64,000 nt of DNA from contig NC_135364.1 in assembly GCF_051622035.1 (NCBI RefSeq), positions 12,889,501 to 12,953,500 on the forward strand, read 5' to 3'. Both the position numbers and the translations under genes were made by a program. Origin of the DNA: Arctopsyche grandis. Taxonomy: Eukaryota; Arthropoda; Insecta; Trichoptera; Hydropsychidae. The notes under the pieces are model-generated. The model was given only the letters and a program-made list of their open reading frames with translations, was not told the DNA's origin and searched no databases. Below are positions 1-10,919 of the stretch, one piece after another (position 1 is the stretch's first letter; each line of letters begins with the position of its first letter).

Positions 1-158
1 ATCGTTTCGTCCACACCGTCTGGCAACGATGGTAGAACGTTCAGACAACCGACGCGGCCGACGAAAACGACATCAACTACGACGAAAGTTAAAACAGACA
101 ATGACAATCAAGAATCACGAGACTCACAGACAGAACATGACGATAATGCACCGAACAG
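1..158 (+). CDS. Cda5: Cda5 linker exon, partial at window edge
   Basis: The frame starting at base 1 is open and Thr/Ser-rich with basic residues (TRPTKTTSTTTKVK), ending AAC AG before the donor GTACTG at 159. The phase-2 end joins the A at 1518 to make an Arg codon. The upstream end is cut by the window. Low complexity makes the frame call depend on the splice phase, which fits. Confidence 0.75.
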
Positions 159-3100
159 GTACTGCATTTGAACGATTATATTATATGTATAATAATTTTC
201 TTATTATCTTCAACTTATCAATTCATTAACTATTATTTTTAATTTTAGCACATACTATTTTCTACTAGGTTAATTTTATGAAATAATTTGAAAAATGTAT
301 ATAAAGGTGATGGTAACTCCAAAAGTCCATGGAAAATGTAAAATATACTATATTTAAAACTTTTAGCACTGGGTCATTAGTTTCGTTGATTTTGAAATTG
401 GACACAATTCTGCAAAAAATTGCATGCTAGTATTATATTTTGAACGCTGAAACCTTATGACTTTTTTTTGTACAATGAGAAAGAAAAGCTAATAAAAATT
501 TGAATAGTTTACTTTCATGTCGTATGGAAAAAGTTTTATATGGTTTATCACAATATTATTTTTTGCAAGTACAACTCAATTCAATTGTACCAAGTTTTAT
601 TTATTTTTTATTACATGGATATGAACAAAACAAGATAAGAGTTATTCGAACGTTACTTAATGACTTATAATTTAACGAAAGTTGATTAAATACCTTTTTT
701 GAAACTGATATTTAGATAACTTGGTTGTTCAATCAATTTTAATAAATGTGATGCTGTCAATCCAAAGTAGTAGAATCGGTTTTAGTAAATTTTAACAGTA
801 ATCATTCAGAAAGCCACTACTTATATATAATATATGTGTATGTATAATATAAAAGAAATCATTGAATTCCTTGCAATATCTATGACCATGCTTATTCTGA
901 GAAAACTCTATCTGCGGCTCTATACTTTGTAATATGTACCTCCTCAACTATGTACCACTATACTTCTGTTTGACTATGTATGTTTTAAATAGATTTCATT
1001 AATTCTATAGATCTAAATCCATCCTTTTAAACTTAATAGGTACATATGTATATACATACATCAAATACATTAATACAAATTGACATATTTTTTCAATAAC
1101 TTTTCATGTAAAATCTCAATATTTGGTGCTCATATACAGTACCGTCGTGATATTTGTGTATCTTAAGTAAATCAATCATTTATATGAGGTGCCATAGACA
1201 AAAAAGTTTGATTGTCTACTTTATCACAATTGCACTGTTCAGGTGAATATATCTACATAGTGTTTTGTATTTTTACAAGCCTATTCTATGTTTTTATCCA
1301 AAACTAACGAAGTACTGAAAGTAGGTAAATCAATTACCGACCCTACCTGACGTTTCGATTTAATAGTAACTGTATGATATACCCCATTATTTTTTTTAAC
1401 AAATATTCAATTTAATTTGAAAACTCAATAATAACTTGTATATATTGTCTATTCCTATTTAATATTTCACTTAAAACCAAAACCCTCTTATCATATCATA
1501 ACAATGTGTCATTTCAGAGTTGAACCGACCGTAAGTTCATCGCCTACTTACACACAGCAAACTAGAACAAAACAAGTGCCTTCCGGTAGAGCTTTATACA
1601 ACGGTTCCCAACATTACAATCCACAACAGTTTGACCCATACTATGCGATATACGATGACGATGTTGAACTATACAAAGATGCCGGTTCGTATACCACAAA
1701 CAGTTACCATTGATTCAATCACTTGAAACAATTCCTAATGCACGACCGAATTACAGAATACGTCCAACACTACAATTCGGCAAGTCAGAGACCCAGCGTT
1801 TCAGTCCAACAAACGTACAGAGGTACTCCTCCTCCCAGAACGCCTTTGGCTACGGCCGCTCCGTCCCCATCTATTTACACCCCAACGCAAGACGATATTT
1901 ACAGCTCCCAACCGAGTGCCGATGACTATGACGATGCACTTATTGGTGCTCAAGTTAGTGGATGAATTTGAATTCCAAATCGAAATGTTGTTGTGTTGTG
2001 TAGATGAAAAGTTGTATTGAAATTTTTCAAATCGTTTTCAGCTTGATGATCAAAATCAATATGAACAACAACAACCCATCCGTCAGTCTTCTACCAGGTA
2101 ACGTACACTTTGCACGTGCTTCGCTTTCAGTAAAATAATCGCTAAAAGTCTTAAAATATTTGGCTTAAGTATGTAGAGTCGTGCTATTATAGATGTGTTC
2201 TCCGCCTATGTTTGTATTCAAGATTATATTCAACAAATACATATTGAGAAGGCTTTTTAAACTTATCACCAAGTTTAATGATTGTTAGATATGACAAAAA
2301 TTTCATTCTAATCCAACTATTGTGTGAAAATATATTTGTTATTTTAATATAACATGTAATTGACTTTATGATGGATTTGGATTTTGTTTCAAATTGTAAT
2401 TCAAATGTATTATATTTTCTGTAAAAACTAATCAACCAATTTTGTTTATTAGTTTTTTTAATAGAAATATGGGCTTATAAATATGGGCTTAAACTTTATT
2501 TTATTATAAAGCATATATAAAAAATCTCACCATAATTTTTAGATTTAAGTTCAAATTTCATCTTTTAACTAAATTATGATTATCTACATATCAATCTATT
2601 ATATCAGACTATCTTTATAAAAATATGGTAAAACATTTGATATGATAAAACATGTGATATGGTAAAACATTTGGCATAACTCATGCGTAGAACACACACT
2701 ACAATAGAACGGAGTGAAATTTTGATATTTTTCTTTGTGTATGTATATAAAATTATTGTATATATACAAAGTTGAAGTCGTTTAGTATACATATATAGCA
2801 GTTGTGATTTAAATTAAACGTTGTTGTATTATACTTATATGTTGTTCCGAATCAAGAGCAGTGTGAATACATTTAACACTCCGTCCTTCAAATGTCTAGT
2901 TCTTACAAATGGAATAGAGTTTTATTTGTATTTGCATGACTTTTGCTATATAAATATATACATATAGTATAACGTATTATTTGGAGTAACAATGTTAGCT
3001 AACGAGAGCTCGATATTCTCAAAAGTGTAATAGATGACCGGAATGAGTTGGGATACGAACTATCCACGTTGGGTTTTGTGAGAACGAGTAGCGCACCTAG

Positions 3101-6100
3101 CACTTTTAAAACGAGCCATCGACCCCCCACAACCACCACAACCACCACAACCACTACCACCACCACCACAACAACCACTACCCCTCCACCCACGCGGGCT
3201 CCAACCACCGCAGCCCCCATTGTAAGGGCTCCGATACAAAGGTACTACAAAATTTTTGATAAATTCGTTCGCTTCGCTGTCATTTCGCATATCTTCATTA
3301 ATTCATCAATTTGTTAATATATATAAATTATTTCTACCTCTACAGCAAGGTTTTTCTTTACGTATAATAGATTAATTGTGTTTTCAGTAGTGTCTATATT
3401 GATTGGCATAAGTATATATGTACATATATTCATTCACATCAAACCATAGCATCAATCATTTTTTTATTTTTATGATTTATTTTTTTAATACATATTAAAT
3501 TAAGTTTTGGGAAAGATAAGAGCAAGAAAAATAGTAAAAAATAATATAAAAGACATATAGTACATATATTAACTGCAAATTTACATAATGAAATTGGTAT
3601 TGAATACTTGTTCCAATTAATTGACACACCGCTACATAATATATCAATGTTTTATATTAGAATTTGAATCCTTTTTTTAAAGTAACATTAAAAACCAAAT
3701 TAAAGATAGTTTTAAAATAAATGATGTAATAAACAAAAATAATAATATCTTTGTTCGCTTATGTCTATTCTTCTATTGCTTTTCTCTTTCGAGTTATTCT
3801 TGTCTATTTTTTTATTATATTCTATGAAAATGCTTTTGCTATGAACTGTTACAAGCGTGCTTTGAAGTTCATATAAAAGGTGTGCTTTTGTAGTATCTTT
3901 GCTGTTTAATGGTTTCTCGATAATGATAATAACGAAAGAGTTGAATGAAGTGTTTTACATCCTAGTTTAACTACTTGCATCCGTCCATTCACCACTCCAT
4001 TCTTAAACACCATGTATATATGTCCATCCTCATAGTAAAAAGTGTAATCATGCTGCTTTTAGTGTCAATTAAAGTATATTAGTAGAAAAAGCATTAGTGG
4101 GTACCACACTAGGAATATTCATTTTTGTGTTTTAACAGATCGACAACGAGCGAAAGCTTTAGAGGCAATCTCGATCCTCCAACCGAAAAACCTGAAACCC
4201 CTATCACGACAACCCCTTCCCGCCGATTCAGTAGTCGCTTCAGAACAAATGACATATCCGACCTGACCCAAAACCTCTCTTCGGATCCCCAACTATCTTT
4301 CAAACGTTCGAGTAACGACACACTCATTGTAAATTCTCCCACCACAAACGCTTCGTCACCACAATTATTAACCAATGACGCTAAATCACTGAACGATTCT
4401 GTAAATGTATCGTCACCGACGAACACTTCACGTTTCCTATCACTGACCACTGGCTTTTCGTTTAAAAAAGAAGACGACTCCGTCGATGAACAGTCGCGGT
4501 ACACTTTAAAAGTTTACAAAACACCGTCTAAAATATCTGAAGATGACTCTTTGGTAACAACATTCGAAGATGCTGAAAAACCTCCGTCGAGACAAGTAAC
4601 GTACAAAGTTAGTGACTTACCACTCACTTCTGAAATTGATGATTTTATTGTTGAAGGCGAACCATTGGACACACACAAGTATGATATAGTTTCTACTTCT
4701 ACTGCTTCACCGTCTCCTATTCCATTTATTATTGAAAATTTACCAGAACCTGGACACAAGCCTATTGTGATACAATTAAAAGCACAGACCGGACCAAGGA
4801 CCCATGGTCCTAGAATAGGCTCGGAAGAAATATCACCAATTTATAATAGACCCGTCAATCGAATTGTAGAAAATTTCAATAAAAATTTACCCATAGAAGA
4901 TAAAGCTCATTTAGAAAATATATCTGGATCTGAAAATGAAAAGACTAAAGTTTCACCTAAAGCGTATTTGAAAACAGTTATTAAACGACCGGCACCATTC
5001 TCTTTGAACACTAAAATATTGACTGACAGCAAGGACTCTGATACCATCCTATCATTCTTGAGACAACCTTTCAGATCACGTTCTGCCAATTCAGAAAATA
5101 CAAATAATAATAGGAATAGTATCAGCAACCATCAAAGCGATAACGTAGATGCCGTATCTAACATTGTTCCACGTAAAAAAATTTTCAGAGACATTTTCAA
5201 TTCTAAATCTGAAAGCGCAACAGCAAATCAACCAGCTGTGTCACCATATAAAACTTTGGATAATTTGAGACGAGATTTGATTGAGAAGACAACACCAAAA
5301 TACAATTCAACCAATCAATTTGTTATAGTTTTAAGTACAACTCAATCGACGAGAAGCAATGCAGTAGACCGCGGCAATATTAGAAGCTATGATCCTTTCG
5401 AAGAGAATAATTATTACCATAAACAAACGACAACTACTCAAGCCACTACAACCCAAGAAGTATTTAGTCCTATTGAGAGCGAAACAACGACTGTTAAAAT
5501 ATTTACTAGTAGTGCAAAGCCCGATTTCATTAGTAGGAGGAAAAATCATGCATACTTTTCCAGTGAAGCTAGAGCTTTTAGTACACAGAGAAGCAGTCTT
5601 TCAAGTGTTATTGAAAAGTCTACAGAAAGTGCATTTAATTATAAAAGTTCTTCCACCAGAAGAATGGACGATGATGTCGAGTCCGACGTAGAAGTATCGG
5701 ATGTTAGCAACTTTAGAAAATTTTCAAAGCTGTCGTCTCCAAAGCCATTCCATCCATTGAAGCCTCGCACAGTTCGCCCTTTCAGAAACAATGACATCAG
5801 CGACAATTCTTTGAACCGTAACGATTTGACTTTGCCCAATCCAAGGCTGCTCGGAGGATTCTTGTTAAACAACGACGATAACGATAGCCAGAACGTGGTG
5901 GAGACTTCTTCTGAAGTGGCTACCGACACATATGACTCTAAGACACTGACCCCCAGTACGACTATGACACCTACTACGACTACGACTACGACTACGACTA
6001 CGACTACTACAACAACTGTTCCAACAACGACATCGACGGCACGAACCCTGCCCCCTCCGAGTGTAGAGCCTCCCCGCAGCAGGCCAACCGCCGTCACCCG

Positions 6101-9100
6101 TCGCAGCTTCTCACCGAACAAATGTACCGACAGCAACAGTCTGCAACACAAATGCGACCAAAGCTATTTGCCGAGGTACAACCAGCCGCTTCAATACAAA
6201 AAAAACCACAACACAAACACCCCCTCCGTCTATCGCACACACCTTTGATCTTCAAACTACTGAGTTGCGACCCATTTAGAATGTTTCTACACTGCAATCA
6301 AAGAGCCAAGATTATTCAGACTATACGAAATATGCACTGACCAATTGAAGTATACCTGGCACGTGAAACACACATATAAACGGCAACTAATGCAATATTC
6401 TTGACTCAATGATTGAAGTATAGTTCATATATACGTACATAGGTAGTAAAAATGAAAAGTTTCATCATATTAGAGATGATTTCTATGTAAAATTCATTGA
6501 TTTAATAGTGCATCGCAACCCAAAAGTTAGTTTGAAGCTCAATGGCACATCGGAGTCGCCAATTTTTAAATACATGTACTACTATTGCCTCTACAGCTTT
6601 ACTGTGCGACAGCAATTTTCGGTGACGGAATTCCCTCATTGTTTGTTTTCCTCGCACGGAGGCGTTCAAATAACTGGCATGTTTTCTTGTCTTCTTCGAA
6701 TTGATCCACTCTTTCTGCTTATTTCTCACACCAAAACTTTTTTGTTTTCTTTTTCCTTTTTGTTTGTTTTAATTTTATTTTGCTCACACTGGGGGGGACG
6801 AGACGACGAAGACGCATCACGTACGAAATTGACCAGACGCATGTCCATCCTGATCATATTTCAACATAACAATTCCTAATTTTGGTTACATTAGATTGCG
6901 CCCATACGATTAAAAATTAGACTTGTCATGACTGCTCGGATCCTCCATTCATTTAATAATGTTGCACCACCATCTTCAGTATTTATTTTATTTTTATTTT
7001 ATAATAGATAGAAAGCACTTTCAGTCGTTGAATAATACACAGTAGATATTTTAATCAATAATGCAACAATAGATATTTTAACAAATTTAACTTTAGTATG
7101 CGAGTAGATTTTTTTGATCTTTTGAATACAACTATAAGTTGGTTGCAAATACTTCGTTGAAATTCAAAATGTCAACAAAACAAAATAGCCACGAGTTCAG
7201 TATATTTGGAATTGAAACAGATTGTAGACATCATAATTCGAAATATACTGGACTTGGACAATGCTTTTGGATTGTATCTCCAAGCAATAATTGTATTACA
7301 TATTATACTAATATTTTTTACTGTGATTTAGGACAAATGCACGAGGTAGAGGAAGTGCTCATTATTCCACAGCAAGTGGTGGCGAACAAGCAGCTAGTGC
7401 TAATCGTGGCACACCTCCTCCGTAAGTAATGAAACTAGTACAAAAAATGATAATTTTAAAGGAAAATGTCCCAATCTTAATGTTATCAAAAATACTTATG
7501 ATGTATTATATTTTTTCAGACGTGTCCGCCCAACTCTGAAACCATCGACTTCTATTGTGTCCAAGGTTCAAGAGTTTGTAGATATCTACCGTCATCCACC
7601 TACGCGTCAAGAAAATGTTTATCCAACTCCTCAAGTCGACAAAACTGCTGCTAAATGTAGAAAGGATGTATGTCTATTGCCAGATTGTTGGTGCGGAGGA
7701 AAAGATATTCCTGGTTAATACACTTTTTTTTTTTAAACTAGTACTATATTTTCAATTATGAAAAACCTCTTTTCAGTATGACAACATAATTGTTTTATAT
7801 TATAATTGATTTTCATAAACATTATTATAATGTTGGTCATTTGGGTGTATAAGAATATTTATGTAATTTGCGATGAAAACGTGGACAGGCAATTTACCAG
7901 CGGAGACGGTCCCCCAGATGGTATTAATAACTTTCGATGATGCTGTCAATGAGCTGAATCGAGTTCTCTATGAAGAATTGTTTCAACATGGACGAGTCAA
8001 TCCTAACGGATGTCCTATAGCAGCCACATTTTACGTGTCCCATGAGTGGACTGACTACAGCTTCGTGCAGAATTTGTATGCCGACGGGCACGAGTTTGCC
8101 TCGCACACCGTCTCGTAAGTCGTCTCCCACAGCCATCGTTCATCAGCTCTACTTTTCTTCTCTTTTCTATGCGGTGGTGAGCTTTGGATTGCCTTCCGTC
8201 TAATCGGCGAGGTGACCAAAAGGATTTTGAACAGTTTTCAGCTGTAAAAATGCGACGATTCTTAACAAAACGGTGATTAACACTGAGCTATGGTTTTCTG
8301 TTGGATTTTATTTTCGTGCATTGCTTTTCAATTGAAAAATTTTGCTGAAAATAATTTATTATGTTGGAAAACATTTTTAAAATCGTATGAATTTCAGTGT
8401 TAGATACTATAAATACTATATATAAGGGTGAGTCAATAATAAGTTTTATTTTATTTTAGTTGTTCAGTTGATTAGTATAATCAACTGTAGTACAAATATA
8501 TTTTTATGAACGTTAAGCTTTGTATACAAAGTGGCAACACTTTTAACATTTATGTGTATTTCAATATGTAATATGCTTCCTATCCATTAGAAAATTTATT
8601 TTTTGACGTCTATATTATGAAAGATTTTCATATCAAATTCGTCAAAAAACATCAATAGCGTTATGCCAACAATATACTAAACAATAATCAGTACATTTGA
8701 CTAAAAATATACAGAGAAAAGATATTGTCTCACCTATGTATGTATGTAGATTTTGTAATAGTACTTAACACTGATTTTAATTTGTGTATATATTCGTATG
8801 TAAACGTGAAACAATTTTCGCTTGTTTATAAATGTTATACTAACAATGTTTCTATTTTCTTCTCTCTCTATACCACTATCCTCTCAAATATTTCCCCGTT
8901 AAACTACATATATACTCATTCCACTTCTAACAATCATAAATCACTCGGCCAATTTACTATCAACCTGTCGTCCCCAAATCATCTACGTTGCACATTTGCT
9001 CTCCCTCGTCCTTCGTGCACTCGCCCTTACATCCCAAATGTAGGTGACCTGCCCGTGGAGAATGTACCGCAGATGGTCCTTCTGACCTTTGACGATTCCG

Positions 9101-10919
9101 TCAATGACCTCAACAAGGGCCTTTACACCGATCTGTTCGAGAAAGGGCGAGTCAACCCTAATGGTTGTCCGATATCAGGAACATTCTATGTATCTCACGA
9201 GTGGACCGATTACAGCCAGGTGCAGAACCTCTATTCCGGTGGTCACGAGATGGCCTCTCATACTGTCTCGTAAGTGATCGACACTCATCCAAGACATATT
9301 TACATAGAAAATGCGTTAACTTGTATTTTTTTTTCAAATATATTTTAATTTAAATCATAGTAGAAGTTGTTTAACAGAAATGTTCATCCGAATTACTTTT
9401 GGAATAATACAATACATTATTAAAATATTAAATTTAATACAACATACATGAAATCATTTAGGTTGTGTTTAAATTAAATTTCATAGAATGTGCGATACTA
9501 CAACTCACAATCATATAAAAACGATGGAATTATTGTATATTATATTATAACCCAATAGTTTCGTTTAATACCCGTAGAAATAAATGAAATTGGTGTCAAA
9601 TTAACATATTTCATTCATATGTACGTATGAAGCTTTGATATTAACCTTGATATCATTTAATTAATATATTCATTTAATTAATGTCATTTAATATATCATA
9701 TAATTAATATTATTATTATCTATAAAAAAAGATATTAATACATATCCATTGTAATCGTTATTAATATTGTAAAAGGGATAACATATGTATGTTGTTAACA
9801 CTAACGCTTATTCATACAAAATATCTAATGAATCAAATAACATTTAAAGCTTACATAAAAAACTATAAATCCTAATTTTATGAAATGTAGGCACAGTTTC
9901 GGTGAACAATTTTCCCAAAAGAAATGGAACAAAGAAGTATCAGGTCAAAGAGAAATTCTTGCCGCTTATGGCGGCGTTAAATTGGAAGATGTCCGAGGAA
10001 TGAGAGCTCCTTTCCTTTCTGTAGGAGGAAATAAAATGTTCAAAATGTTGTACGATTCTAATTTCACTTATGACTCTTCTATGCCGGTGTATGAAAACAG
10101 ACCACCAAGTTGGCCATATACTTTGGATTACAAACTCTTCCACGACTGTATGATTCCGCCTTGCCCTACTAGATCATATCCAGGTAATTGATATTAAATT
10201 TAGCTAATTTAAAATAATAACAAATATAAAGACATTATAATATTTGTGATACAAATAAAATATTTCAGGCGTATGGGAAGTACCTATGGTGATGTGGCAA
10301 GACTTGAACGGTGGACGTTGTTCCATGGGTGATGCTTGCAGCAATCCTCCAAATGCTGAGGGAGTATATAAAATGATTTTGAAGAACTTTGACAGACATT
10401 ATTCTACCAACAGGTAAAAATTTGTCTATATCATAACACATTGTAAGTCTTATTGATGTAATATTAATGAAAACATAAAAATGTTTCAGAGCACCATTCG
10501 GCTTGTTCTACCATGCCGCTTGGTTCACTCAGCCCCATCACAAAGAAGGCTTCATTATGTTCCTTGACACAATAAACGCCATGAAAGATGTATACATAGT
10601 AACAAATTGGCAAGCACTCCAGTGGGTGAGAGACCCAACACCTATTTCAAGAATGAATTCATTCCAGCCATTCCAATGCAACTATCCGGTAAGGACAAAA
10701 ATCATAATCATGCATGTTTATAACAATGCGAATCTCATTTATTGGTTTTGGGTGTTCTAGGATCGACCAAAGAGGTGTAATAATCCTAAGGTATGCAACC
10801 TTTGGCACAAATCTGGCGTCAGATACATGAGGACATGTCAGCCGTGTCCTGAAATTTACCCGTGGACAGGAAAGACAGGCATCAGATCATCGAGAGTGGA
10901 CCACGACATAGAAGAATAA
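1..10919 (+). CDS. Cda5: Cda5-like chitin deacetylase, 5'-truncated by window edge (spliced)
   Basis: This is a secreted cuticle or peritrophic enzyme of carbohydrate esterase family 4 that removes N-acetyl groups from chitin. Coding exons by phase-checked splice sites are 1-158, 1518-1684, 1757-1953, 2042-2097, optional 3026-3241, 4139-6175, 7332-7421, 7520-7713, either 7889-8114 or 9044-9269, 9891-10183, 10269-10413, 10490-10688 and 10761-10919 (stop TAA). The joined frame gives about 1306 residues, or about 1378 with the cassette. The order is a Ser/Thr/Pro-rich linker of roughly 900 residues, the pre-domain cysteine segment CRKDVCLLPDCWCGG, then the deacetylase domain with TFDD, HTVSH, RAPF and FYHAAWF motifs, all intact. 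The very long linker marks the CDA5 group (chitin-binding domain plus catalytic domain, without LDLa). The signal peptide and chitin-binding domain must lie upstream of the window. Confidence 0.92.
159..1517 (+). other. Cda5 intron
   Basis: AT-rich intron between donor GTACTG and acceptor TTTCAG. Apart from short ACATATGT-type and TATATGTA simple repeats near 1042-1070 I see no element, RNA gene or extra exon in it. Confidence 0.7.
1518..2097 (+). CDS. Cda5: Cda5 linker exons 2-4 with a 72-nt intron
   Basis: Three small exons, 1518-1684, 1757-1953 and 2042-2097, encode a Tyr/Gln/Asp-rich linker (for example FDPYYAIYDDDVELYKDA). The first two are separated by a proposed 72-nt intron (GTTCGT to TTACAG), which removes an in-frame TGA at 1711-1713 and restores the frame as GAA (Glu). 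A CTAAT branch-like sequence sits shortly before the acceptor. Exon 3 ends at CAA before GTTAGT. Exon 4 ends ACC AG before GTAACG, again phase 2. Retaining the 72-nt intron would truncate the protein upstream of the catalytic domain. Confidence 0.7.
2098..3025 (+). other. Cda5 intron
   Basis: AT-rich intronic DNA with no element I can identify. A short direct repeat of the type GATA(A/T)GGTAAAACAT is visible near 2621-2672. The exact downstream boundary depends on which acceptor the poly-Thr exon uses. Confidence 0.6.
3026..3241 (+). CDS. Cda5: Cda5 poly-Thr cassette exon (probable, alternative)
   Basis: The frame holding VIDDRNELGYELSTLGFV followed by a long ACC/ACA tract (a run of about 20 Thr) is open across this span and ends CAA AG before GTACTAC, phase 2. 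That joins A at 4139 to give Arg. The preceding exon also ends in phase 2, and an AG at 3024-3025 gives a 216-nt exon divisible by three, so the exon can be skipped without shifting the frame. The acceptor (CTCAAAAG) is weak. AGs at 3006 and 3008 would fit other phases. A strong alternative donor GTAAGG is at 3222. The Thr tract is expected to be O-glycosylated. Confidence 0.6.
3242..4138 (+). other. Cda5 intron
   Basis: AT-rich intron ending in the acceptor TTTTAACAG. No mobile element or further exon seen. Confidence 0.65.
4139..6175 (+). CDS. Cda5: Cda5 giant mucin-like exon
   Basis: One 2037-nt exon, open throughout, encodes about 679 residues rich in Ser, Thr, Asn, Lys and Pro with almost no Cys until its end (KCTDSNSLQHKC). 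Near 5941-6015 it has an ACG/ACT repeat giving a run of Thr (TPTTTTTTTTTT). It looks like an unstructured, heavily O-glycosylated spacer between the upstream chitin-binding domain and the deacetylase domain. The acceptor is TTTTAACAG. The donor CCGAG|GTACAA ends in phase 2 and joins the G of the next exon to restore the frame. The same frame stays open to 6248, but the phase fit supports the donor at 6176. Confidence 0.85.
6176..7331 (+). other. Cda5 intron
   Basis: Intron between the giant exon and the exon beginning at 7332 (acceptor GATTTAG). The two short open frames in it (6502-6879, both strands) have no recognisable content. Nothing else seen. Confidence 0.6.
7332..7713 (+). CDS. Cda5: Cda5 pre-catalytic exons 7 and 8
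   Basis: Exon 7 (7332-7421) encodes TNARGRGSAHYSTASGGEQ and ends CC before the strong donor GTAAGT. Exon 8 (7520-7713) begins after TTTTTTCAG, completes CCA (Pro) and encodes the conserved entry into the deacetylase domain, with the four-cysteine segment C-RKDV-C-LLPD-C-W-C. It ends CCT G before GTTAAT, phase 1. Both downstream alternative exons start with two bases that complete this Gly codon. Confidence 0.9.
7889..8114 (+). CDS. Cda5: Cda5 alternative catalytic exon 9a
   Basis: A 226-nt exon (acceptor GTGGACAG, donor TC|GTAAGTCG) encodes 76 residues with the metal-binding TFDD motif and ends at ASHTVS. The last His of the HTVSH motif comes from exon 10. It is 58/76 identical by my count to the copy at 9044-9269, with the same length and phases (1 in, 2 out). 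Differences include ITFDDAVNEL versus LTFDDSVNDL and DYSFVQ versus DYSQVQ. Because 226 is not a multiple of three, including both or neither would break the frame, so the two are mutually exclusive. Confidence 0.9.
8115..9043 (+). other. Intron between mutually exclusive exons 9a and 9b
   Basis: 929-nt AT-rich intron. It is long enough that steric interference between splice sites is unlikely to enforce exclusion. It would be the place to look for competing RNA-pairing elements. I did not find an obvious long complementary pair by eye. A pyrimidine-rich stretch precedes exon 9b (8856-9025). Confidence 0.5.
9044..9269 (+). CDS. Cda5: Cda5 alternative catalytic exon 9b
   Basis: Duplicate of exon 9a: 226 nt, acceptor CCAAATGTAG, donor TC|GTAAGTGA, encoding the TFDD motif and the HTVS half of the second metal-binding motif. 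Acidic/basic swaps on the domain surface (EELFQHGR versus TDLFEKGR) and the changed residue after DYS are the main differences from 9a. They suggest tuned substrate or partner preference rather than loss of function in either form. Confidence 0.9.
9270..9890 (+). other. Cda5 intron
   Basis: AT-rich intron with degenerate TTTAATTAATAT-type repeats around 9655-9720. No element or RNA gene recognised. Confidence 0.6.
9891..10919 (+). CDS. Cda5: Cda5 constitutive catalytic exons 10-13
   Basis: Four exons (9891-10183, 10269-10413, 10490-10688, 10761-10919) complete the deacetylase domain. Exon 10 supplies the second His of HTVSH at its start and the RAPF motif (GMRAPFLSVGG), then YDSSMPVYENRPPSWPY. 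Exon 11 gives WEVPMVMWQDLNGG. Exon 12 carries FYHAAWF and YIVTNWQALQW. Exon 13 has the cysteine-rich end (CNNPKVCNL, CQPCPEIYPW) and stops at TAA 10917-10919. All junction phases agree (2, 1, 2, 0). All four canonical metal or catalytic motifs are present, so an active enzyme is expected. Confidence 0.93.

Noticed and set aside
2999-3290. Poly-Val and poly-Gly minus-strand frames opposite the Thr tract
   Set aside because: They are reverse-strand shadows of the ACC/ACA repeat in the Cda5 exon.
5639-6151. 170-codon minus-strand frame
   Set aside because: Shadow of the Cda5 giant exon; the Val run is the complement of the Thr repeat.
8725-9043. Open frame continuing upstream of Cda5 exon 9b
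   Set aside because: The extension is intronic. The acceptor TGTAG at 9043 and exact correspondence with exon 9a define the exon start at 9044.
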